A stretch of 31,245 nt of DNA from Mnemiopsis leidyi (GCA_000226015.1 JH153292.1:553012-584256); one strand, 5' to 3'; positions 1 to 11,495 are shown, counted from the first letter of the stretch. A program made the numbers and translations. Notes: generated by a model not told the origin, from the letters alone.

Positions 1-178
<178 letters not shown>

Positions 179-2700
179 TGTCTGAGGATTCCATATGGTG
201 ACGCCTATGATGAGATGGATGCTCTTTTCTTGAGGAAATTGATGGTTTCTCATAAGCACAGAAAAGTTTGTTCCGTGGGAGAAAAATTTAATTGAACATC
301 TGTTAAACTTTGTCCATATTAATGCTGTGATTTGCGAAAATACAAACAATAACGTAGCGCGGATAATGACTGCTTTGTAAATTGTAAAGCTACAGTCCTT
401 AAGTCTGCTACATCTATCATGTAACACTTTGTCCTGCCCAAAAACTTTTAAAGTTCTAAACTTCTAACTATACCAAATTTATCATACCAAATTTATTATG
501 TTTTATAGCAGCATATATTGGAGTAAGTATAAGAACTGTACTTCCTATCACACTTCTCCTACAGGAGGGAGGGTAAGTCAATAGTTCCAGCCGAGGGGTA
601 CGGCATATTACCTAATGCCACCAACTCTAAACTTCAGTGTTGACCAATCATCTTCCATCGAAGGTAGAATACCATGTCTCTTTGCAGACCGCCTAGTAGA
701 ACTCTATTTCTTGCCAGAACATTAACACTTAACAGAGGTGGACGCCTCGTTTTATAAACTCCATACCAGCAATTGTTTTCTGACATTTGATGCATAACAG
801 ATTCTAAAGCAACGCCTGATGACCAGAAGACATTAAGGTAACCATGGGATGTCGCCGTCCTACCAGGCCTACTTAAAGAGCGTGCAGTGGCAAGAAATCC
901 CCTGCTGGTACAACAGCGTGATCCCATCCTGCAGCAAGAGGAACTCCAGCAGACGTTAGCCGACATATCGAAGAAGGACAAATAATTGGAATAACAAATA
1001 AAGTTAATCAAATAAAATGAAAAATACATAGATATAAGTATTAAGTTAAAACAACTTCTATGAATTTCGGCTTTGTTTTATTTGTTTTTCTAACTTTATG
1101 ATATCCCCATGCAATCTGGGCAGAAAGAGTTGTAAAAATATCATTGTGACAGCACAGGATCAAAGACTCTGATATAGATTTTTCAGGCATCGAAGATGCT
1201 CATTATCATTGAAATGAGGGTTCAATATAAAAGAAAAGCTATATCAAACAACCAAGTGATTCAAACACACACGTATACTACCATGTACTCATTCAAGTTC
1301 TTCCCCAGAAAGCCAAGAATGCTGTTCCTCAACAACCCTCAATGACCCTCCCAATAAAATATCGAATGTACAGTGCTCATAGAACTGAATCGGGACCAAT
1401 ATATATATCGAAAATGGGCAGTGCGCACATGTTAATAAGGTATCTCCTTTCCTCCCTCTGGCATTTGGAATTCGGCACCCACCAACGAGGATCAAACCCC
1501 GGTCTGCCGTGTAGTCTGCAGATTCTGGATGATTTCCGGTCCGGTTTGGAAATAATTTCCCTTACTAGGTTTGAGCGTGAGCAATAATATTTTTCTCTAC
1601 TGTGCACCATAACACGTATGCCAAAAATAATGATAATTACAACTTGATTACTTGAAGGATACTCATACTTGGTACTCATTCTTCATATTTATAGCTATTT
1701 TTATCATCATTCAATATTCTTTTTTAATATATATTCTGATGTGTTCGATTCCCGTTTAATTGAAATGTCCAATTGGCACTGATGAAACATGATATGCGTT
1801 AACTCATAGAAATTGTCAGAAACCCAAAAGACTTATGTCTAATCTTTAAGTTTAAATCGACATCAGGCGCCAGCGATCTTGACGCGGACTTTTCAATCTG
1901 TCTAACATAAAACAGCTATAATCACCTATATTTGTCGATCTGGTAATTAAAATCATTGCCAGTTAATTCAAATCATGGGAATTTCGATCATTTCTCGAAG
2001 ATTTCATCGATTTGATCTTTTTGACCATAAGCAAGTAGTCTTGGAATAAGAGTTTATTTGTTTGAAAAGTTCAGTGGTGTAAAGAGATTTGGTTTAACGT
2101 TGATTCTCACAAAACTTTTATACGCAAAGTTAAAAATTCAAAACTTCCCTTCCACCCCGCTACCTAATTAGTTGTTTCACCACCACACCTGTAAAATCAT
2201 TGATTTCTTGCGTTTAAGCCATATGCAGTCGCTTTGTTCAGCTATTAAGATCGGAATAGTAAATTCCAAAAAGGTATGTGTCCACTGTTACTTCAATAAA
2301 ACGCGGTATGGCCACATCTTTTGCATTATGCTACAGTAGTTGTAGGCTCCATTCGAGTCTTCCGTGGCTGGTTACCTTTACTGATACGTTTCTTTTTGAG
2401 ATTTGTGTGTAAATAATATTTGTTGTTTTACCGAGAGTCATGGAATTGGCTAGTCCTGAACCGCAAAAAGTACGGTATTTTTTGGATTTTTGCACTTGCT
2501 GAGTGATTGACACTAAAGAACACTTATCATTTTCTTCTTATCGTTATTCAAATCTAAACAATCAAGTGTGTTTTATCCTCTGTGATGAAATTGATATTCT
2601 CGCCGAGGTAGTTCCTAAATGCCTATACTCCACATCCAGATATTGATAAGTCCATGCATTGTGAAACCATATAATTATCACCACAATTCGTCACCCGGGT
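179..2700. other. Intergenic or unresolved 5' region, no confident gene
   Basis: I see no conserved protein family here that I can defend. Three weak signals exist. The minus strand of 634-900 has a faint resemblance to a decayed Tc1-type transposase. The plus strand of 866-986 could be a short terminal exon (acceptor-like tract before 867, stop near 984, AATAAA just after). At 2223-2273 an ATG opens 17 codons that end at a good donor (AAG then GTATGT), which could be a first exon of the BTB-BACK gene. None is strong enough to call as a gene. Confidence 0.5.
2223..2273 (+). CDS. Candidate first coding exon of the BTB-BACK gene
   Basis: An ATG at 2223 opens 17 codons without a stop and ends at AAG followed by GTATGT, a strong-looking donor in phase 0. 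The next plausible acceptor in phase 0 is CCAG before 2856, which would enter the serine-rich exon of the BTB-BACK gene in frame. The support is only splice-site quality and phase, because the peptide has no recognisable domain. If this is wrong, translation more simply starts at the in-frame ATG at 2709. Confidence 0.25.
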
Positions 2701-2708
2701 GATACCCT

Positions 2709-5700
2709 ATGACCGTCCTTACCTTCTACTTACCAAACATCCCACCAGATCCCAGAAGTAGCAACCTCATCCCTGTATACTTACCAAATATCCCAACAGA
2801 TCCCAGAAGACCAGAAGTAGCAACCATACCCCTTACTCATCAAACATCCCACCAGATCCCAGAAGTAGCAACCTCATCCCGAGGTAGCACACCCCACTCG
2901 TCCAGTAACTCCGGACCCAGGTCCATCGTCAGATCTTCCTCCTCCACCTCTTCCTCTACGTCGGGGCAGGACAAATACTTCTACCGGGACAAACTGGTGT
3001 TCGACCCAGATGTTTACATCAACAATCCTTCATATTCAGGTACTTTGTTTACATCAACAATCCTTCATATTCAGGTACTTTGTTTACATCAACAATTCTT
3101 CATATTCAGGTACTTTGTTTACATCAACAATCCTTCATATTCAGGTACTTTGTTTACATCAACAATTCTTCATATTCAGGTACTTTGTTTACATCAACAA
3201 TATCCTTCATATTCAGGTACCTTCTTTACATCAACAATCCTTCTTTACATCTACAGCCCTTCGTCATTTTAAGGCATGATAGTTACAACCCTGGTTGTTA
3301 CCACCTATTGGTATTGATGGTGTTCAGGCTTGATCTTTCTATTATACAAAAATCATATTTGAAATCAAATAAGTCTCTTGTTTAAAATGAAGTACAGTTT
3401 TTAATGCATTAATCCAAGACGACTGGTTTTCAGATTTTATATTCAAAGTTGGTTCCTCTGAGATCGGCCTGAGTGGAATCGTTTTGGCGGCTAACAGCTC
3501 CTTTATGCATTACAAAATACACTCAGAGAACTGCAAGCGACTGGACGTGACCACTTTGGAGCTGGATGTGGATCAGGTATGTAGCGAGAGTGTCATATGG
3601 CAAGTCATGATTCCACAACTGTGAAATATTCCTCATTTTCTGGCACAGAACAGCAAAAATTCAACTAGGAACTGAGCTCAGACCGTATAGATAGTTAATG
3701 ATAGATAGCTTTAAATAAAATGCACATCTCGTAAGGTCCTCACTGCAAAGGAATGTTCCCAGGTAAAAGAAATGGTACGCCCTCTCTACAATGGCAAACT
3801 ATCCCTCAGCTCACGCAACCTCCTTTGCTTCCTGACCTTCAGCACCCTCTTTGAGTTTCAGTGGATCTTCGACTGTTGCCTGGTCTTCTTTACAGAGGTT
3901 TTCTTTCAGACTTACGCATAATGCAACAATTATTGATAAACGACTTACAGTTACATATGTCTACAACTGTGAACGTGGCCCGTGCATACCAGAAAACAGT
4001 TTCCCTGTTTCCATGTGTCATACAAAGCTTCTATGTTCTGCATAGCTTCTGTTCACAGGACAAGAGCACTAACTCCATATGTCCCACGATCAATCTCAAA
4101 AACAGTTACCTCCTCTAACTGCCAAAATAATAATTGATTATCAATCGTAAACTCTGCAAATGCCAAATATGGATATGCTCCATAAGCAGGACCAAACTTT
4201 ACCATAGGTCATATAGAAACGTAGCCTTTTTATATTCAGCATAGGTCCCATTTCTATTATAGAGGTAGAGAAATACTCCAATTCTCAAACAGTCGAGCAT
4301 AACCTTCAACTATGCATTCATGCATAGCTCCTAGTGTGTGAGTTTAGTCGCTATATTAATATAGAGATAAACATACTACTCATGCTAGCAAGCATAGCCC
4401 CAAAAGCCGGCCCTGTGGATAATGATTTTTCAAGGTCGTGCTGTTTAACTTGGTAGACATTTTAGGGTGAGAATAAATTTTGTTTCGACAATTGTATACT
4501 ACTCGCTGAACAAGCTTTCACACATACCCTTAACCAAAACTCCTCAGCACATAAATCCGGAGCTGGTGTTTGACTTCCTGGAGGTTGGACTGCGATCCCA
4601 GAACAACTGCATGGACAGCTACAAGGTTGTGATGAGTTTGTGCTCCAAATATCTGGAAGAGGGCAACAACATGCAGCTCACGTGCAACCATATCAAGGTC
4701 TTTTACTTAATTTTTAATGCTGTTCAATATTTAAGGATTCGTGATTTTCCCGTGATTTTCCTGTGTAATTGCTATATCTCTTGCGTCTTTTGCAAAAAGT
4801 TATTATAATTACCATTGTCAATAGGAAATGGATAGGTAATTACATATTTAATTTGAAAATTATAAAAAGGACTAGTAAATCATAGTACCATTACTCACTA
4901 AATTTTAGGAGAGCAATAAAATGAAGAAGTTGTCGAGAGAACTTGTGGAGTTTTTATGCAGCATTAACTCCCGAAACACTATAGATGTCTTGTCACTTGT
5001 ACTCTTCTGGCTTAAGCTAGGTTTCTTTTTGAATCAGACGATGATGAAGATGAAGATAATGATGATATTATATTGAACTTAAAACAACATATCACTAATT
5101 GTTTTTATTAAAATTTCATTACAATTTCATTTTAGAGTGATTCACAATAGCTTGCTTTCCCTAATCAGACCTGAAAAACATGGACTTAGTGCCAGACCTG
5201 CTAGACTCCTTCGACTTTGCTGATGTTTTCAAACAGAATGAGGATCTTGCTGAATCTTTTTTCACCCACATTATCTCAGGAGATTATCCACGTAAGAAAT
5301 TTTCGTTTTCGTTTATTTTTAGAAAAGCTGTATTCTTATCACTCTTATGCCTATGGTGTAGTAAATCTGGACTTCTTTGAAATTTTGATGATAAAAAGAC
5401 GATGAATGTAAATATAATCATTACGTTCTTGTAACAAGCGATTATCACTTGTTCTAAAAAGAAAATTATTATATCAACATTCATCGTCCGATTTAACATC
5501 AAAGTTATCACTCTTAAATCCTTAGTTTTAAGCTGCTATACGTGAGTGAAATGTTTTAAGATTTAGTCACGTCATTGACATAACCTGTCATTTAATACAA
5601 AATAGCTGACATACCATCTCATAATGATAGTTGTACAATGATCAGTGTTTTATCTTTTGTAGATTGTATTATCGATCTTCATGTTTGCGCCGCATGGCTG

Positions 5701-6048
5701 TTTTTAATCGATTTTTAAGTCACATGAAAGACTCAATTCTATAGAAATTCATCAAATTTTTCTGAGACCTGAGTGAGTGACACCTGATAAAATATATCCG
5801 ATCCCCACCCAACATTGAGGGATGCACATTATCCTCTCCAATCTGTATTGAGGGATACAATATATATTTATAATCTCTAAACTGTAAATAACATTGTTTC
5901 AGCTGAAGTGAGGATGAGAATAATGAACCTGAGTTTCCAGAGCTGCAAGAACAACAGATCAAAGAACAAGGCTGGGTTTCGTATGTCTCGGCTAAAATCA
6001 GTCAAGAAAGATCTCAACACAAATCATAACAATCCAGAACTCGAGTGA
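2709..6048 (+). CDS. BTB/POZ-BACK domain protein (six exons, 5' end uncertain)
   Basis: Proposed exons are 2709(or about 2856)-3039, 3434-3576, 4548-4697, 4909-5020, 5169-5291 and 5903-6048; every join keeps frame, giving 334 aa from the ATG at 2709. Residues about 60-85 are serine-rich. The BTB fold starts at about residue 110 with SDFIFKVGSSEIGL, then VLAANSSF, and later a VVMSLCSKYLEEG helix and a TC pair. Residues about 216-286 fit a BACK helical domain (LSLVLFWLKLDLKN). The C-terminus is a 48-residue basic, Asn/Lys-rich tail with no kelch repeats. BTB-BACK proteins commonly recruit substrates to cullin-3 ligases; that role is inferred. The histidine usual before the VLAA stretch is a serine. 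AATAAA lies at 6122. The family call rests on pattern recognition across short exons. Confidence 0.78.
2729..2886 (+). repeat. Three-copy 51-bp tandem repeat at the start of the serine-rich exon
   Basis: Copies begin at 2729, 2780 and 2831, exactly 51 bp apart. Each has the pattern TTACCAAACATCCCACCAG, then ATCCCAG, then AAGTAGCAACC. Copy 2 carries small changes. Each copy holds two acceptor-like CAG steps after a pyrimidine/adenine stretch, so the repeat may multiply the 3' splice site of the exon that starts near 2856-2863. If translated from 2709, it encodes a proline-rich N-terminus. Confidence 0.9.
3011..3245 (+). repeat. 35-bp minisatellite carrying the exon's splice donor
   Basis: Unit copies start at 3011, 3046, 3081, 3116, 3151 and 3186 (the last has a 2-bp insertion), followed by a partial copy. 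Each ends with CATATTCAG then GTACTT or GTACCT. The first copy spans the proposed exon end at 3039, so each later copy carries another donor, at 3075, 3110, 3145, 3180 and 3217. Because 35 is not a multiple of three, overlapping open frames run through the array in different frames. Confidence 0.97.
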
Positions 6049-6121
6049 AGCCACTATGATGATCACAATTTGAAAACGTGGTAACGATTAACACTGAAAT
6101 ACTGACTATTCTGACAGAGGA

Positions 6122-6127
6122 AATAAA
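6122..6127 (+). terminator. Poly(A) signal of the BTB-BACK gene
   Basis: Canonical AATAAA located 74 bases after the TGA stop at 6046-6048. It is followed within about 20 bases by a T- and GT-rich stretch (TTTTTATTGTGTGTG), a typical downstream element. Confidence 0.6.
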
Positions 6128-6718
6128 GATGTTTTTATTGTGTGTGAAGAATATTTCTGAGGTTCATGCAAACTGAAAGCAGAGAATGGAAGCTCAAAGC
6201 ACTAAAAGTCATAAACTCATAAGTGTCGATGAAAATATTTTTATATAATAATTGACGAAAACTTATTTCCGTCACAATGGATCGATAAACCTGAAAAAGC
6301 ATTTTTATGATCCTATTGTCTCACACAGAACTTGAACAAAGCTTAAATACAGCTTTGATTCAGTCTGCAAATGCTATGGCAGAACTTTAGTATTACAATT
6401 GTTAAGTTTAATATAAAGGCGAATAAATAATTCCAACGAAAACCAAAATTTATGATTAGAAATAACAACGCTTACGGATTTTTTTGCTTACTGAAACATC
6501 TTTATTATGAATGAAATTTTCGTCGATTTTCTTATCCCTAAAGAAGTGTTGTAATTTTGTGCTTTGTAGAACATCTAAAATCCCACCCTACACTCTTTAA
6601 ATTCTCTCACAATATATTGCCAGCCAAAACACACCATCACAAGAAACAATTTATAATACCCAATTAAGCATTTTCCGGGGCACTAATTGAGGAAGGGCTG
6701 GTGTTAACTCAACCACCT

Positions 6719-6786
6719 TGGTAACAAATGTATTCTCCCTTCCCTATCGTCCTGGTTACAAATGTATTCTCCCTTCCCTATCGTCC
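6719..6786 (+). repeat. 34-bp tandem duplication
   Basis: Two adjacent 34-bp copies start at 6719 and 6753 (TGGT then ACAAATGTATTCTCCC...). They differ at a single position near the start (TGGTAA against TGGTTA). They lie about 200 bp upstream of the DCTN5 start codon. Confidence 0.95.
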
Positions 6787-6950
6787 TATCAGAAGTTTCA
6801 ATCGCCTAAAAATTATCTGATATTCTTTAGGTTCAGTCTTATATTGCTCTTCAGTTTTGTTTGTCCGTTTGAATTGTTTTGTTACATTGGCATTAAAGAA
6901 ATATAGAAACACTGCTGATCACTGAATCGAGGTTGTTAATTGCAGTGCTG

Positions 6951-6968
6951 ATGGGAGGGATATGTTAG
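6951..6968 (+). promoter_or_regulatory. Short upstream ORF overlapping the DCTN5 start codon
   Basis: ATG at 6951 opens five codons (MGGIC) and stops with TAG at 6966-6968. It is in a different frame and overlaps the DCTN5 ATG at 6962. If the mRNA includes 6951, ribosomes initiating here would pass over the main start codon. The transcript start is not known from sequence. Confidence 0.4.
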
Positions 6969-8921
6969 CCACATATGAAGTGGAGAGACCAGAAGTCTCT
7001 TATAACAAGGCTGAATATATCGTCACTGGTAAATCTTTGTAATAATTTGGCTAAAAGTAAGAATTAAGGAATAGAGAAAACAAGAATCCACGATTTCGGG
7101 AGAAAATTGAGAAAGAATAATATTATCATTCATTAACAAGCCAAAGCATTTTATGATCAGGATTAAGCCATACACTTGTATTCATTTCAATTAGTTGGTG
7201 AAAAAAGAAAGGCTCGTTAATCACCAATTAACCAAGAGCAAGTGTCTAGAAAATTAAACCGTTTACTAACTAAAGCACTTAGAACAGCTTTTACATAGCT
7301 CGGAATATTCGAATTAGCATTGAATTGGTCTATTTATTACTGTATCTTTAAGTCACGAAGAAGAACAAACCTGCTTTCAGCCAGCGGAAATAAAGTTTCA
7401 AGACGAAGCGTATTGTGTGGTTCTCAGAATATCGTCATCAATGGGAAAACCATCATTAAAGCAGGTTTTCTTTGGCGCAATGTCTTATCGTCGGATGCAT
7501 TTTATTTCCATTGACATTGGCATGACCAATGCTCGATTTTATTCGCAATATTCTCCAATATTCAAATCAATTTCATAGCTATGATACTCGAACAACCTAC
7601 ATCATGGCGGTAGTGCGCAACCAAATTATGCGTCAATGGTTGAAATCTTCACTGTTCAATATTTACCATTTCGGCTTCTTACTGCAGGATGCATGATACG
7701 AGGAGATCTAGCGAACATCCGACTGGGCAAATACTGTGCTCTTGAGGAGGGGGTTGTCATTAGACCTCCCTTCAAGAAGTTTATTAAAGGTTTTTGTTGT
7801 TTAGATGATTTCAATTTGATTTTACAATGCAGTTACATGCCTTCAACTTACAGAAATGGGATCATATCAGCATTTGTTTTTCACATATTATCATTGTTAT
7901 GACTTTGCTTAACAAAACGTAATCAATCTGAACAAATTCTAAATCTGAAGATGCTTAATATCTTTAATTTCATCGCTAGGATGCGCCTTTTTCCCCATTC
8001 AACTTGGAGACTGCTGTCTTGTCGGGGAAGGAACTGTTCTCCACGCAGCAACCGTTGGGAACTTCATCCGCTTTGGCAAAAACTGTTACATAGGTCAGTT
8101 CCTGTTTGGAAGCTTGAAATAAATATGCAGATTGCAAAGCTCCACAAATGATAATCATTAATCACAATATGAATTATGAGCATTATTAATTATGATGTGT
8201 GGCAATCCGTTGGGTAAATTAACAATTTAAGATTTGACCATCTCAAATTGCAATCAACAGGAAGACGGTGTGTCGTCAAGGACTGTGTAATTGTTGATGA
8301 AGGAGCAGTTGTGACTGACGACACTGTCATGCCGCCATTCACCAGATGGGCTGGATCTCCTGCTCGAATTGTTGAGGATTTACCTGAGTCAATGTCTTAT
8401 GTTAGTAATAGTATGAGAAGAGGGATAGGGATATTTTGACCCCTGTTAAGCCCTGGACTCCTGGACCCCTGGACCCCTGGCCCCCTGGACCTCTGGACCC
8501 TGGACCCTAGACCCTGGACCTCTGGACCACTGGACCCCTGGACCCTTGGACCCCTGTACCCCTGGACCCCTGGACCCCTGGACCACTTGACCCCTCGACC
8601 ACTTGACCCCCCCTCGACCCCTCGACCTCTCGACCCCTCGACCCCTCGACCCCTCGACCCCTCGACCCCTCGATCCTTCGACACCTTGACACTTCATCAG
8701 TCATCATGAACACCTCAAGTTTAACAGTAAATACCTTGCAGGTACTTGGGGTGGACTCGCAAGAGTATTATGACAAGTTTGTGCCAGTAGGTCCAGATGT
8801 TGGACCAGGATGGGGCTCGGCCGTCAGAAGGATCTCTGCAGTTAGGAGAATCTCTTCTATTTCTTCTGCGGCACCAGCTAGCAAACAGCCTGGTTTGAAA
8901 TCGTTATTTTGCGTCGATTAA
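6962..8921 (+). CDS. DCTN5: Dynactin subunit 5 (p25), six exons
   Basis: Exons 6962-7028, 7381-7464, 7688-7789, 7980-8093, 8261-8400 and 8742-8921 join in frame to 228 aa. The core follows animal p25 almost residue for residue: [65 protein letters not shown] and VMPPFT. These belong to a left-handed beta-helix of hexapeptide turns. p25 sits in the dynactin pointed-end complex with DCTN4, DCTN6 and Arp11 and helps link dynein to cargo such as endosomes. The start ATG at 6962 is chosen because [20 protein letters not shown] fits the usual N-terminus and its phase fits exon 2. The last donor, TAT|GTTAGT, is weaker but matches the length of the human protein at PESMSY|VLGVDS. The roughly 45-residue C-terminal tail beyond the usual end is unusual and carries two RRIS motifs. 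Confidence 0.97.
8440..8690 (+). repeat. 9-10 bp minisatellite in the last DCTN5 intron
   Basis: Units read CCCTGGACC in the left half and shift to CCCTCGACC in the right half, with scattered variants. The array fills most of intron 5 (8401-8741). The minus strand is correspondingly G-rich and gives long Gly-Ser-Arg-Val open frames that are artefacts. Confidence 0.97.
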
Positions 8922-11477
8922 GCTTTTTCATTCATTTGTGTGCCACTTGCTTTAAGTGAACCGTTCTAAATCTAAGGATCAGGATGTTAGTCTTCACTTT
9001 ATCTGTTGATATCAGATAGATCATCGAAAAATCTTGATTTGAATTGAAAGCCATCTTTCATAAGTCCATACCACCAATTTTGCAGTTAACATTAACAAGC
9101 CAAATTTGCTAGACTATAATTAGAGCTGCAACCATTCACCCCATGTATAAAGCATTGTCTTGAATCATGAGCATATTCTAATGAAACAGGCCTGGGGCCA
9201 GATATATATCGTAGACCGCAGGTCGATGAGAAACGACTGAAACAATAACCGTCTAAACCTAATGACTCTGAACTGCAAATTAGGCAGATAGAACCATTAT
9301 AGCCTGCAAGGAATGCAGAAACGGACGTAATTGTTCGCCTTATGAATTCAAACCTATGTCATTTAACTTGGACAAGTTGACGACATGCAGCGCGACTCGA
9401 TCACTCTCGTTCAATGCACAGTTTGACTAAGTAAAACGTTTTTGCCACTTTTTCTGCCAATAAGGATCAATGTCATCAGCATACAAAAAAGTAGGATGCC
9501 TCCAATAAGAATTGCGCCATCGCCCATCACTCTCGCCGGAACGTCATGTCTGTTCCAAATTTGCGCAGCCCAGCATATTTCTTAGCACTTGATACATCGT
9601 TTAAACAAAACAATTTTATATATAAGCTACATTTTCAGAACAAAAGTCGGTGAAAGAAGATGATTAAAGTGAGGGGATAATCTATAGCTCTTACCATGAG
9701 TGTGCACATCGAAGACACACAACATGCAAAAACAGTTCCGTCGGAACTCTATAAATTTCACTATTTGTCAATTTGCAAAGACAATATGAAATTTGGCAAC
9801 ACAGTGGAGTGGCGGAGTGCAATGATCTTTATAATACAATTTTGTTGTGTAGTTACTCGATTGCTGGACAATGTCAGATGTGCTGACAATACAAAAGTAT
9901 TTTCTATTTTTTCTGAGTTACATACGTCTCCATGAAGTAGCGGGTTACTTGCAAACCATGCCCGCTCAGGTATTTGCAACTTTGCTAACACTGTCTATGA
10001 ATATTTTGCTCGTTGTTGCCGATTGGAAGAGGTTTTATGCCGATTTTAGCGTTTATCTCTGAATTTAGAGGGAGAGAACTTTGAATATCTTATTGTAAAA
10101 ACGTTTTCTGCCTGCATGTTTGCCTCTGCAGAAGGTATTGTTATTATAAATGAGGCAATCATTCAGCAGACATGTATATTATGTGATTGCATGGCGAGTA
10201 AGTTGCAAAAATGTGAAACACTGATTCCTTTGTATCATTAAGTTTGTAAGTTGTCTTTTCTCTCACGCATCTGACGATGAAAGATTACCAATATTTGACG
10301 GGTTTCTAATAGTTTTACTTCATCGAAAGTAATCAAGAATGAATTACGACGCTTCCATATTTAAGTCCAGTTCTCACGTTATGCAGTAATGAAAGTAGTA
10401 ATTATGCCAGACATGCCATAACTAAATCGGTACTGGACATCGGAACATCGTCAGGAAGAGCAACATATGAATCAATTAAACTATTAACGAGGTCACGACA
10501 GTACACGAAATTAGGAGATTATCTTAATTTCCACTTCCCACTCATTTTCAACATTACATAAACTATATATGCGAGATCAGGACAGCTATGATAATTGTTT
10601 TATCGGGAAGTTTGCTGCGCGTTGTTATTAATGTCACAGTGCATCAGTATGAAACGTGTTAGTGGTCATCGCTTGCAATTTGTCGCTTATCATGAGATTT
10701 TAAGTCATGAGATTTTGTCTGCTTTCTATATTTATACTTTTGAAGTTTCATGGGTCGACGAGTTGATATCTTATGCTAATAAACTAGTTTCTCTAGCTTG
10801 TTTTTGTTCTTGCCATAAGTTAATTTAACCACGATAGTCAATAGTTAGCGTTAAACAAATTAACTTTTTTCACGACATTTTAAAATATAGCTCAGGAACT
10901 ATTGAGCCTGAAAGGTAGGATAGCATCTGCAGTTGTACTTTCGCTAAAAGCTATAAGTATATCTGATTAATTGTTATTTATGATACGACTAATCCTTTAG
11001 TTCGTACAAAGTGCGATTATCAGTATTTTCTTACACTATTTCTCAACATAACACCAATCAAGTCATGCGCTATCAATTATAAGGCTCATGATGTACCATT
11101 ATTCTAAAAGAGTCATCCCGACATTCAGCTTTACAATTATCATATATAAATCATCTTATATGGCCTCCTGACATACTCAGATAGTCATCCTATATAAGGC
11201 AATTATTCTAATTACCTGACCTTTTACCTTATAATCACATGCAGCCAATAATGAACTATAATAAACCGCTTATGCGTTTAAGAATTAAGTGATGTATAAT
11301 CTATAAAAACAGTTTAGTAATTGTGGTCATTTCTCATGGTTACTGGTCATTGGAGAATCGTAGTATTCCAATATTCTTGGTAACATGTATTTATTAGTTA
11401 ACCGAATGGAATTATAGGTTGTATTGATCACTTGTAAACGTGTCGTCGTGCCATGCGGGGAGTCTCCATAAAGCTCG
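8922..11477. other. Intergenic region, no gene seen
   Basis: Both strands show only short scattered open frames with no family resemblance, no paired splice signals that extend them, and AT-rich composition throughout. No RNA gene with recognisable boxes was found. No AATAAA is obvious within the first 200 bp after DCTN5, so its poly(A) site is not located. Confidence 0.6.
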
Positions 11478-11495
11478 ACTGGTCCGCGGACCAGT
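11478..11495. repeat. 18-bp perfect palindrome
   Basis: ACTGGTCCGCGGACCAGT is its own reverse complement. It is GC-rich in an AT-rich setting and sits 17 bases before the assembly gap, next to a CT-rich tract. It could be a factor-binding site, the tip of a foldback element, or an artefact of joining at the gap edge. Confidence 0.9.

Larger units (their letters stand above)
6049..6961. other. 3' flank of the BTB-BACK gene and 5' flank of DCTN5
   Basis: A canonical poly(A) signal AATAAA lies at 6122-6127, 74 bases after the BTB-BACK stop. The rest is AT-rich with no gene I can support. A TTAATTGCAG acceptor-like sequence ends at 6944, so the DCTN5 start exon may begin there behind an untranslated first exon. 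Confidence 0.6.

Noticed and set aside
866-986. Possible plus-strand terminal exon (ending QQEELQQTLADISKKDK) with AATAAA after it
   Set aside because: The coiled-coil-like peptide and poly(A) signal are suggestive, but no upstream exon could be joined to it and the acceptor is only moderate.
1480-1530. tRNA-like B box on the minus strand (GTTTGATCC)
   Set aside because: No matching A box at the right distance and no cloverleaf, so neither a tRNA gene nor a SINE can be supported.
4467-4808. A stand-alone 113-codon gene starting at 4467
   Set aside because: Only 4548-4697 has BTB-like sequence and splice borders; the rest of the frame is intron.
8397-8713. Three overlapping minus-strand Gly/Ser/Arg/Val-rich open frames
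   Set aside because: They arise from the 9-10 bp minisatellite in the DCTN5 intron and share no start or splice context.
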